Part shown: one piece after another, positions 55,001 through 64,000 of the stretch | Numbering within the stretch: the stretch's first letter is position 1 | Layout of the letters: each line of letters begins with the position of its first letter | Source: Opitutales bacterium | GTDB lineage: Bacteria > Verrucomicrobiota > Verrucomicrobiia > Opitutales > Oceanipulchritudinaceae | Assembly (NCBI GenBank): GCA_020831525.1 | Contig: JAFIGH010000001.1 | Location: 62,001 to 126,000, forward strand | DNA: 64,000 nt | Direction: 5' to 3' | Made by a program: the position numbers and the translations under genes | Notes under the pieces: generated by a model | Told to the model about the DNA's origin: nothing | The model's database searches: none | The model's input: the letters and a program-made list of their open reading frames with translations, nothing else

Positions 55001-55507
55001 GGTCCGAACTGGGCCGAGCCGCAGCCCGTGCAGGAAGTCGCGGGACCGTGGCGGGTGCGCTTTGATCCGGAATTCGGAGGGGCAAGGCGGCCAGTGGTCT
55101 TCGACTCGCTCACAGACTGGACGGAGCACGGCGACTTCGGCATCCGCCACTACTCGGGCACCGCCTCATACCGCACCTCTTTCGACTGGGACGCCGCCCG
55201 CCGCAACGGGCAGCGTGTCTGGCTCGATGTCGGCAAGGTCGGGCACGTCGCGCGGGTGATTCTGAACGGCGAAGATTCCGGTGTGGCATGGACGGCGCCC
55301 TACCGCGTCGAGGTGACCGATGCTCTGAGCGACGGAGCGAACGATTTGGTAATCGAGGTGACCAACCCATGGCACAACCGCCTCATCGGCGACCACGGAC
55401 TCCCCGAGGAAGAGCAGGTGACCTTCGCGCGCGCTCCCTTCCGGCTCGAAGGCCGACCCTTGCAGGAGTCCGGACTGCTCGGGCCGGTGCGCCTCATGGC
55501 CGAGTAA
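52025..55507 (+). CDS. Secreted GH106-like alpha-L-rhamnosidase
   Basis: The long frame encodes 1160 residues. A GTG at 52088 would give a cleaner signal peptide (RFPRLAGILALAVAAFTPPAAGSG) and a leader outside the operator palindrome at 52019-52030, so it may be the true start. The N-terminal region shows the GH106 pattern: PWTYWYWLEAAVSKDGITADLEAMADAGIGG, then the discoidin-like HVSDDGENFRQVYRMESP. The long barrel includes ALHNDSWECGSQNW and YTGEATAPV glutamates. It ends with a jelly-roll domain (GTASYRTSFDWDAARRNGQRVWLDVGKV). The length is normal for GH106. It heads a run with the 55554 lipoprotein (46-base gap) and GH95, and diverges from the GH2 gene. It should remove terminal rhamnose from a polysaccharide outside the cytoplasm. 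Confidence 0.85.
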   Translation: MKQFWTTPKAIRFSPAPIRDSVRFPRLAGILALAVAAFTPPAAGSGDLGELFDDPPSEALPWTYWYWLEAAVSKDGITADLEAMADAGIGGAFLMTIRGPADPPVWDPPVNQLTPEWWAKVRHAFAEADRLGVEIVMHACDGFAVAGGPWVTPELSMQKVVWTAAHVEAGRRINITLEQPEDYEGYYEDIAVFAFPSYPGAGKDSRTVPPVVTTSLPGVDASFLAEGKGGDRLRHDSLEPMWIQYAFDEPFTARSVVLDPDGRDFQSRRMSLHVSDDGENFRQVYRMESPRHGWQDYEQNLTYSIPPVTARYFRFKYDPMGTEPGSEDLDTAKWRPRLRIRGLLLSSEPRIHHFEGKNGGIWRVSPYTTEEMIPPGVVVAKEDLIDVTEHMRSNGRFRWTPPERGEWTILRVGHTSTGHTNATGGAGVGLEVDKFNPEAARLQFDRWFGEALRQAGPDRAGRVLSALHNDSWECGSQNWSPVFRAEFKERRGYDPVPWLPAMAGIPVGSAEDSERFLHDVRETIEELIMDNYFKVMRDLAHEAGCFYTGEATAPVTVTDGLRHFDILDVPMAEFWLRSPTHDKPNDNLDAVSGAHIYGKPIVAVEAFTQVRMAWDEYPGMLKALGDRNFALGFNRFVYHVYVHNPWMDRKPGMTLGGVGLFFQRDQTWWEPGKAWVDYKKRAQTLLQQGTHVADVAVFIGEDMPRRAVLPERLAVWAPGLVGREAYLENQLRRINRDLALQEEPMGVMNSANMARPEDWTDPLRGYKYDSVNRDALLRLAEVRDGRIEFPGGASYGILIVPGSRKMSPEGGRMSLDMARRIGELAEAGATIFVNERPTRGFGPQDDEKLAELVDRWWPYGWEGVREVGDGLVLRGPVWDDDLTAYGMERDFFALEDDGSLARRLAWTHRRSEDLDVYFISNQTGEKRSLEVSLRASGRVPELWDAVTGERRVARTWKIEDGRTVLPLRLDAEGSIFVVMREPARAAAAGAEDGPNWAEPQPVQEVAGPWRVRFDPEFGGARRPVVFDSLTDWTEHGDFGIRHYSGTASYRTSFDWDAARRNGQRVWLDVGKVGHVARVILNGEDSGVAWTAPYRVEVTDALSDGANDLVIEVTNPWHNRLIGDHGLPEEEQVTFARAPFRLEGRPLQESGLLGPVRLMAE

Positions 55508-55553
55508 GCGGCGCCCCGCCCGTGACCGGTCGCCACCAAAACCCTATACGAAC

Positions 55554-56744
55554 ATGAAACACCTGATACACACCCTCCTTTTGCTGGGAATCCTTGCGGC
55601 CACGGCCTGCCAGACCGCGCCGCGGGAGTCCGGACCTGAACCTTCCGAAGCGGACTCTCCCGAGGCGGTGGACGAACCTGAGGAACCGCTGCCGTACCCC
55701 CCGGAAGTCATGGCGAACGCGCGCGAGGTGCCGCAGGAGGAAATGCAGCGGGTCTTCGAAACCGTGCGCGCGCCCTACAAACACGGCGTTGTCATTCAGC
55801 CGGAGGAGGGGGAACTGGTGGACTGTCCGAACGTCTTCCGATACGAAGGCCGCTGGTACATGGTCTTTGCCTCCAACCGCGACAACGTGGGCTACGAGAC
55901 CCATCTAGCAGTGAGCGACGACCTCCTCAACTGGGAGCGCCTCGGTTCCATCCTTCCCTTTGAAGAGAACCAGGGCTGGGACAAGTGGCAGGCCGCCGGC
56001 GGACTCGCCCTCTTTGACACGGAGTGGGGCGGTAGTAACACCATTGAGCGTTTCGACGGCCGCTACTGGATGACCTACATCGGAGGCGAACTCCAGGGCT
56101 ACGAGACCGATCCACTGTCCGCGGGTATCGCCTACACCGATACGCCGAACGAAGCGCGGCCATGGAACCGCTGGGAAGGCAATCCGTTCTTTACCCATGA
56201 CCAGCCGGACGCGCGCTGGTTCGAGGCCGCGACTGTATACAAAACCCATGCCATCCGCGATCCGGACGAGAGCCTCGGCTACCCTTTCGTCATGTTCTAC
56301 AACGGCAAAGAGAAGGGCGGCAACGGGCACGAAGCCATCGGCATGGCCGTCTCGAACGACATGCGCAACTGGCGGCGCATGGGCGACACCCACCTGATTT
56401 ACCACACCGGAGAATCGCGCTGGGCGATCACCGGCGACCCGCAGATCACGCGTATGGGCGATTTGTGGGTCATGTTCTACTTTGGAGCGTTCTGGAAGCC
56501 GAACGCCTTCGACACCTTCGCCTGTTCCTACGACCTCGTGAACTGGACGACATGGGACGGACCGCACCTTGTCGAACCGAGCGAGCCGTGGGACCGGCAG
56601 TTCGCGCACAAACCGTGGGTCATCAAACACGACGGTGTTGTCTACCACTTTTACTGCGGCGTGGGTGAGAACGGGCGCGTCATTGCGCTGGCCACCTCGG
56701 AAGACTTGCGTGAAAGCGAAGCCCCGGCGGGCCGGGAGGAATGA
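55554..56744 (+). CDS. Lipoprotein five-bladed beta-propeller glycosidase-like protein (GH43/GH32 clan type)
   Basis: The 396-residue product begins MKHLIHTLLLLGILAATACQ with a lipobox and Cys19, so it is a membrane-anchored lipoprotein. An acidic/proline linker follows (about 24-50). Five-bladed propeller motifs follow: DCPNVFRYEGRWYMVFASNRDN (about 89-110), THLAVSDDLLNWERLG, AAGGLALFDTEWGGSNTIERFDGRYWMTYIG, GYPFVMFYNGKEKGG, AVSNDMRNWRRMG and GDPQITRMGDLWVMFYFG. These match the GH32/43/62/117/130 superfamily pattern. It is flanked by GH106 and GH95 and overlaps the GH95 start by four bases (ATGA). The exact family and substrate cannot be chosen; a hydrolase of furanosides or of anhydro-sugars is possible. 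Confidence 0.8.
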   Translation: MKHLIHTLLLLGILAATACQTAPRESGPEPSEADSPEAVDEPEEPLPYPPEVMANAREVPQEEMQRVFETVRAPYKHGVVIQPEEGELVDCPNVFRYEGRWYMVFASNRDNVGYETHLAVSDDLLNWERLGSILPFEENQGWDKWQAAGGLALFDTEWGGSNTIERFDGRYWMTYIGGELQGYETDPLSAGIAYTDTPNEARPWNRWEGNPFFTHDQPDARWFEAATVYKTHAIRDPDESLGYPFVMFYNGKEKGGNGHEAIGMAVSNDMRNWRRMGDTHLIYHTGESRWAITGDPQITRMGDLWVMFYFGAFWKPNAFDTFACSYDLVNWTTWDGPHLVEPSEPWDRQFAHKPWVIKHDGVVYHFYCGVGENGRVIALATSEDLRESEAPAGREE

Positions 56745-59179
56745 TCATGACCAAACCGATCCGATTCTTCCTCTCCGCAGCGACGTTCTCCGTCGCGTCA
56801 CTGGCCGCTGTTTCCGCGGCGGACCGGCTCATCTGGTTCGACGAACCGGCGGAGTATTTCTTTGAGTCCTCGCCTCTCGGCAACGGACGTCTCGGCGTTA
56901 TGATCTTCGGCGGCGTGGAGGACGAGCGTATCGTCCTCAACGAGAACGGCATGTGGTCGGGTTCGCCGCAAAATGCCGACCGCCCCGGCGCGGCGGAAGC
57001 CCTGCCGGAGATCCGCCAGCTTCTCCTCGAGGGACGCAATGTGGAGGCGGAGGATCTCGTCAACGCGCACTTCACCTGCGCGGGCACCGGGTCGGGCCGG
57101 GGCGTCGGCGCGAACGAACCCTACGGTTGCTACCAGACCATGGGCAACCTGCGTATCCGGTTTATCCATGCAGATGCGGACGCTCCTGTCGGCGACTACC
57201 GCCGCGAACTCGACGTCGGCGACGCCTTCGCACGGATCACCTACGAGCGGGCGGGAACGCACTATTCGCGCGAGGCCTTCGTCAGTGCGCCGGACGAGGT
57301 GTTCGTCATGCGCCTGACCGCGGGTGAGCCGGGCCGCATTTCCTTTGACGCTGCACTTGACCGGCCTGAGCGCTTCACGACGGTTGCGGAGGACGAGAGC
57401 ACGCTGCGCATGTTCGGCGACTTGAACAACGGCTGGGACGTCGGCCGTGGCGTGCGCTACTCTTCGCTTCTCCGGGCGGACACAGTGGGCGGTTCGGTAG
57501 ACACCTCCGAGGGTATCCTCTCCGTGCGTGACGCGGACGAGGTGCTCCTGTTTTTCACGGCGGCGACGGACATAAAGACCTTCGCGGGGCGGAACGTTTT
57601 CGACGCACGCGAGGCCGCCGGGCGCGACATGAAGGGCGCGGCGGCAAAGTCGTATGACGAGTTGCTGGAGGCGCACCGGAAAGACTACCGCAACTACTTC
57701 GACCGCGTCGCGCTGCGTCTCGGGCGCGAAGGGGAGGGCACCGGTCAGGCCCGCCTGCCCATGCCGGAACGCCTGCGGGCTTTCCGTGACGGCACGGAGG
57801 ATCCCGGCCTCGCCGCGCTGTATTTCGACTTCGGCAGATTTCTCCTCATCTCCTCGTCGCGCCCCGGCGGGCTCCCCGCCAACCTTCAGGGTATCTGGGC
57901 GGAAGAGATCCAGACCCCGTGGAACGGCGACTGGCACACGAATATCAATGTGCAAATGAATTACTGGCCGGCGGACACGACCAATCTTTCCGAGCTGCAC
58001 GAGCCCCTCTTTTCGCTCATCGAGTCCCTCGTCAAGCCGGGCACGCAAACGGCGCAGACGTACTTCGGCGCACGGGGTTGGGTGTCCTTTCTTCTCGCCA
58101 ATCCATGGGGTTTCACTTCGCCCGGTGAGTCGGCGAGTTGGGGGTCTACCGTGTCCTGCTCCGCGTGGCTGTGCCAGCACCTTTGGGACCACTACCGCTT
58201 TACGGGCGACCGCGGGTTTCTCGAGCGCGCCTATCCCACGCTCAAGGGTTCGGCCCTCTTCTACCTCGACATGCTCATCAAGGAACCGGAGCACGGCTGG
58301 CTCGTCACCGCGCCCTCCAATTCTCCCGAAAACGCCTTCCTCATGCCCGATGGTACCAGAGCCCACGTGTGCATGGGTCCGACACACGACATGCAGCTGC
58401 TGCGCTACCTCTTTGAGGCCGTGGCCGATGCCGCGCGCATTCTCGGGCGCGATGAAGATTTCCGCGCTGAGCTGGAAGCCACCGTGCCCCGCCTCGCGCC
58501 CACGCAGATCGGCTCCGACGGGCGCGTCATGGAGTGGCTCGAAGAATACCCGGAGGCCGATCCGCACCACCGCCACATTGCCCACCTCTGGGGACTTTTT
58601 CCCGGTCATGAGATCCATCCGGCCACGACCCCGGATCTCGCCGAAGCCGCGCGTGCGACGCTCGAAGCCCGCGGCGACGGCGGAACAGGCTGGAGCCTCG
58701 CCTTCAAGATGGGCATGTGGGCCCGCCTCGGCGATGCCGAGCGCGCTTACCGCCTCTTCCGCGAGCACATGAAACCCGCCGATATCGAGACCACCCAACA
58801 GCGCTGGAGCGGGGGCACCTACGCCAATCTCTTCGGCTCGCATCCGCCCTACCAGATCGACGGAAACTTTGGCGGCACCGCCGTCATCGCGGAGATGCTT
58901 TTGCAAAGCCACCTGCCGACGGAGGAGGATCCCGCGTCCGGCCAGATTCACCTCCTGCCCGCGCTCCCCGCCGCATGGGCCGACGGCGCGGTACGCGGTC
59001 TACGCGCGCGCGGCGGCTTCGAAGTGGACATGGAATGGGCCGGCGGTTCTCTGGCACGCGTGACTCTGCGCGGACTCCGCGAAGGCCGGACCGTGATTCA
59101 CTATAACGGCGAGCGAAGTTCGCTGGAACTGGCGGAGGGCGAATCCATCACTCTCGACGGTGCCCTGCGCCCAATGTGA
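56741..59179 (+). CDS. Secreted GH95 alpha-L-fucosidase
   Basis: The 812-residue protein has a signal peptide (hydrophobic at about 8-25, ending AVSAAD). The GH95 N-terminal domain follows: WFDEPAEYFFESSPLGNGRLGVMIFG (about 32-57) and LNENGMWSGSP. The alpha/alpha-barrel has the conserved LLISSSRPGGLPANLQGIW, NINVQMNYWPADTTNLSEL with the catalytic-site asparagines, APSNSPEN with the expected glutamate, and QIDGNFGGTA with the expected aspartate. Length and motif order agree with 1,2-alpha-L-fucosidases and related alpha-L-galactosidases. The start overlaps the preceding stop, so it is coupled to the propeller lipoprotein. It would release fucose for the fucose dehydrogenase and lactonase encoded elsewhere in the window. 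Confidence 0.93.
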   Translation: MIMTKPIRFFLSAATFSVASLAAVSAADRLIWFDEPAEYFFESSPLGNGRLGVMIFGGVEDERIVLNENGMWSGSPQNADRPGAAEALPEIRQLLLEGRNVEAEDLVNAHFTCAGTGSGRGVGANEPYGCYQTMGNLRIRFIHADADAPVGDYRRELDVGDAFARITYERAGTHYSREAFVSAPDEVFVMRLTAGEPGRISFDAALDRPERFTTVAEDESTLRMFGDLNNGWDVGRGVRYSSLLRADTVGGSVDTSEGILSVRDADEVLLFFTAATDIKTFAGRNVFDAREAAGRDMKGAAAKSYDELLEAHRKDYRNYFDRVALRLGREGEGTGQARLPMPERLRAFRDGTEDPGLAALYFDFGRFLLISSSRPGGLPANLQGIWAEEIQTPWNGDWHTNINVQMNYWPADTTNLSELHEPLFSLIESLVKPGTQTAQTYFGARGWVSFLLANPWGFTSPGESASWGSTVSCSAWLCQHLWDHYRFTGDRGFLERAYPTLKGSALFYLDMLIKEPEHGWLVTAPSNSPENAFLMPDGTRAHVCMGPTHDMQLLRYLFEAVADAARILGRDEDFRAELEATVPRLAPTQIGSDGRVMEWLEEYPEADPHHRHIAHLWGLFPGHEIHPATTPDLAEAARATLEARGDGGTGWSLAFKMGMWARLGDAERAYRLFREHMKPADIETTQQRWSGGTYANLFGSHPPYQIDGNFGGTAVIAEMLLQSHLPTEEDPASGQIHLLPALPAAWADGAVRGLRARGGFEVDMEWAGGSLARVTLRGLREGRTVIHYNGERSSLELAEGESITLDGALRPM

Positions 59180-59219
59180 GCTCCCGTGAGAAAAATCCGG
59201 CGCCGCTTGATTTTCAGGG

Positions 59220-59273
59220 TTGACACGGGTCGTTCATTGGTTTTCATGAATGAGAAAGAAATTCATATGAAAT
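59220..59273 (+). promoter_or_regulatory. Promoter/operator region of the 59370 gene
   Basis: TTGACA (59220-59225), TTTTCATGAA (59241-59250) and the palindrome TTCATATGAA (59262-59271) repeat the elements found before the GH106 operon. TTCATG (59243) and TATGAA (59266) are 17 bases apart, as are the corresponding hexamers at 51991 and 52014. About 100 bases of leader follow before the ATG at 59370. Confidence 0.6.
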
Positions 59274-59369
59274 AGTGTGAGTCAATTCCACCGCCCCGTT
59301 TTCACTTTCCTCCACGAAGAATTCCTTCTTCGGGATGAATCAACACAACTCTCATTCAACCAACCTAAT

Positions 59370-60587
59370 ATGAAAGATACCCTGAAGCGGGCGTTCCGCT
59401 TTTTCGCTGCGTTTGCCTGTGCGGCATCCGCCGCTTTTGCCCAACACGACCCGGACCTCATCGCTTACGAAGGCTTTGATTACGAAGTCGAGAGCAGTAT
59501 CGAGTTCCAAAACGGTGGCTTCGGCTGGGCCGCCGCTTGGAACTTCCGCCAAAACGTGCTCGGCGGCGGCGCCGGGGGACCTATCCAGAATTCCGCCATC
59601 GTCATGCCGGGAAGTCTATCCTACGACGGTTTGCGGACCACCGGAAACCACGTCCACCTCTACGGCGACTTCGGTGAGTTGCAGTTGGCCCGTCGCCTGA
59701 CAGCGGCGCTGCCGAGTGAGCCCGGCACGAGTATCTACATCTCATTCCTCGGGCAGCGGGTGGGGCCGGCGGCCGACCCGGAGGACACCGAGACGTACCC
59801 GGATGGCTATCCGTGGGGTGACAATCTGTATCCCCGCGGTGCGGCGGTCCGGTTTTTCAACAATGCCAATTCTGAGCGTCTCTCCGCCGGCATGTTCTCG
59901 AACCGCACACACGGCAACTGGATGCTCTACGCGCAGGGGCTCGACGATCCGACGGATGTATCTTGGACCGAAGCGGTCGCTTTTATTGTCATCCGCATCG
60001 ATTTCAACGGTGGCCCCGAGACCTCTGACGACATCTACATGTGGGTGAATCCGGACTTGGATGAACCCGAAGACACCTCTACAGCGGATCTCGCGATTCT
60101 CGGTCCGATGGACGGCGCAAATCCAGTGCATTACACCGGTCTTACCGTTGTGAGTCCGTTTGTCGGCCACGCCAGCGGCAACCGCCCCCATGCGGAGATG
60201 CTCCTCGACGAGTTACGTATCGGCCGCACATGGGCATCGGTGACGCCGGTCGGCGACGATCCGGGTCCCGTCGATCCCGATCCGGGTTTCTACACCGACC
60301 CCGTCCTCAGCGGCCACTACTACTTGGGCAGCGGTTGGTCGCTCTGGATGCCGGACGGAGATGATGATGACTGGGGCTTTATCTATACCGCTCTCCGCGA
60401 AGAAGACGGCACGGGCTGGATTCACCAGGAAACCCTGGGCTGGCTCTATGTTATGCCGGGTGACGTCGGTGCGGGTGGTGCCTTCGCCTATTCCGAAGAG
60501 CATGGCTGGATCTACGCATGGAGCGCGATCACCGGCAACCGCTACTACAGTTACTCGTCCGGTAATTTCGAATTTTGGGTACAGTAA
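59370..60587 (+). CDS. Secreted jelly-roll protein with C-terminal GWIY repeat domain
   Basis: The start is ATG 59370 (MKDTLKRAFRFFAAFACAASAAFAQHD), a clean signal peptide; the longer in-frame extension is not credible. The product has 405 residues. Residues about 30-310 form a beta-sandwich beginning YEGFDYEVES, with GTSIYISFLGQRVG and LLDELRIGRTWASVTP, as in laminin-G/jelly-roll proteins. The tail (about 320-405) has aromatic repeats YYLGSGWSLWMPDGD, GWIHQETLGWLYVMPG, EEHGWIYAWSAI and YYSYSSGNFEFWVQ. This tail resembles a C-terminal domain seen in secreted Opitutae proteins and recalls choline-binding-type repeats. It may be a surface-attachment or sorting domain. The gene has its own operator-like promoter and a strong terminator, so it is a separate unit. 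Confidence 0.8.
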   Translation: MKDTLKRAFRFFAAFACAASAAFAQHDPDLIAYEGFDYEVESSIEFQNGGFGWAAAWNFRQNVLGGGAGGPIQNSAIVMPGSLSYDGLRTTGNHVHLYGDFGELQLARRLTAALPSEPGTSIYISFLGQRVGPAADPEDTETYPDGYPWGDNLYPRGAAVRFFNNANSERLSAGMFSNRTHGNWMLYAQGLDDPTDVSWTEAVAFIVIRIDFNGGPETSDDIYMWVNPDLDEPEDTSTADLAILGPMDGANPVHYTGLTVVSPFVGHASGNRPHAEMLLDELRIGRTWASVTPVGDDPGPVDPDPGFYTDPVLSGHYYLGSGWSLWMPDGDDDDWGFIYTALREEDGTGWIHQETLGWLYVMPGDVGAGGAFAYSEEHGWIYAWSAITGNRYYSYSSGNFEFWVQ

Positions 60588-60624
60588 TACAGGGACATAG
60601 CACATATAGTGTGTTTCGTTAGTG

Positions 60625-60652
60625 CAGGGGGCCGTGTCGCTGCGGCCCCCTG
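60625..60652 (+). terminator. Rho-independent terminator after the 59370 gene
   Basis: CAGGGGGCCG (60625-60634) pairs perfectly with CGGCCCCCTG (60643-60652) over an 8-base loop, followed by TCTTTC. It lies 37 bases after the stop at 60587 and 42 bases before the next ATG at 60695. Confidence 0.85.
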
Positions 60653-60691
60653 TCTTTCGAATCCGTATCGGCGACGGGAGAGTGAATTTGA

Positions 60692-64000
<3,309 letters not shown>

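Overview
The window is GC-rich, gene-dense bacterial DNA dominated by secreted carbohydrate-active enzymes, very large multidomain surface proteins and sugar-catabolic operons. It carries two XylR-like regulators (periplasmic-binding-protein fold plus AraC HTH), one PEP-CTERM protein, SSS symport instead of SusC/SusD, RCC1/PKD/Ig/jelly-roll giants, and C-terminal tails of the 'DPDGDGIPN' and 'GWIYAWS' kinds. This suggests a polysaccharide-degrading member of the Verrucomicrobiota, probably class Opitutae (Puniceicoccales-like). That placement is inferred from gene content; there is no rRNA in the window.

Layout. 1-1775 (+): the 3' end of an L-fucose/D-threo-aldose dehydrogenase-type aldo-keto reductase, then a zinc alcohol dehydrogenase. 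1989-5564 (-): a 5'-truncated RCC1 propeller protein, beside a short degraded ankyrin-like frame. 6497-11536 (-): a five-gene operon of Gfo/Idh dehydrogenase, MaoC dehydratase, a solute-binding-protein-like protein without a signal peptide, a class III CoA-transferase and an amidohydrolase lactonase. It is divergent from an IclR regulator across a 27-bp gap that holds a near-ideal operator palindrome. 12635-16449 (+): AraC regulator, second MDR dehydrogenase and a cytoplasmic GH39-like hydrolase.

16701-24243 (+): two secreted beta-helix proteins enclosing a secreted protein of unknown function. 24280-26733 (-): XylR-like regulator and an oligogalacturonate-lyase-like propeller. 26825-41697 (-): three giant secreted proteins (heparinase-like lyase with PKD/PA14/discoidin/Ig domains; a propeller protein; a PQQ-propeller protein) that end in the same duplicated C-terminal module. 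A PEP-CTERM protein (42017-42946) and a divergent XylR-like regulator follow. At 44449-45450 lie the decayed remains of a fourth module-bearing gene.

45580-51842 (-): SSS sodium/solute symporter, sialate-O-acetylesterase-type esterase and a GH2 enzyme. The GH2 gene is broken by a 167-bp tandem duplication that looks like an assembly artefact. 52025-64000 (+): GH106 rhamnosidase-like enzyme, a lipoprotein with a clan-F type beta-propeller, GH95 alpha-L-fucosidase, a jelly-roll/GWIY protein and a LacZ-type GH2 beta-galactosidase that runs off the end.

Taken together, extracellular GH106, GH95, GH2 and esterase activities could strip rhamnose, fucose, galactose and acetyl groups from a complex acidic polysaccharide. 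The SSS symporter would import sugars. The fucose dehydrogenase, lactonase, MDR dehydrogenase and GH39 genes would act in the cytoplasm. The CoA-transferase/MaoC/leaderless-binding-protein operon is the best candidate for an undescribed pathway. Shared palindromes in front of the GH106 operon and the 59370 gene point to a common regulator.
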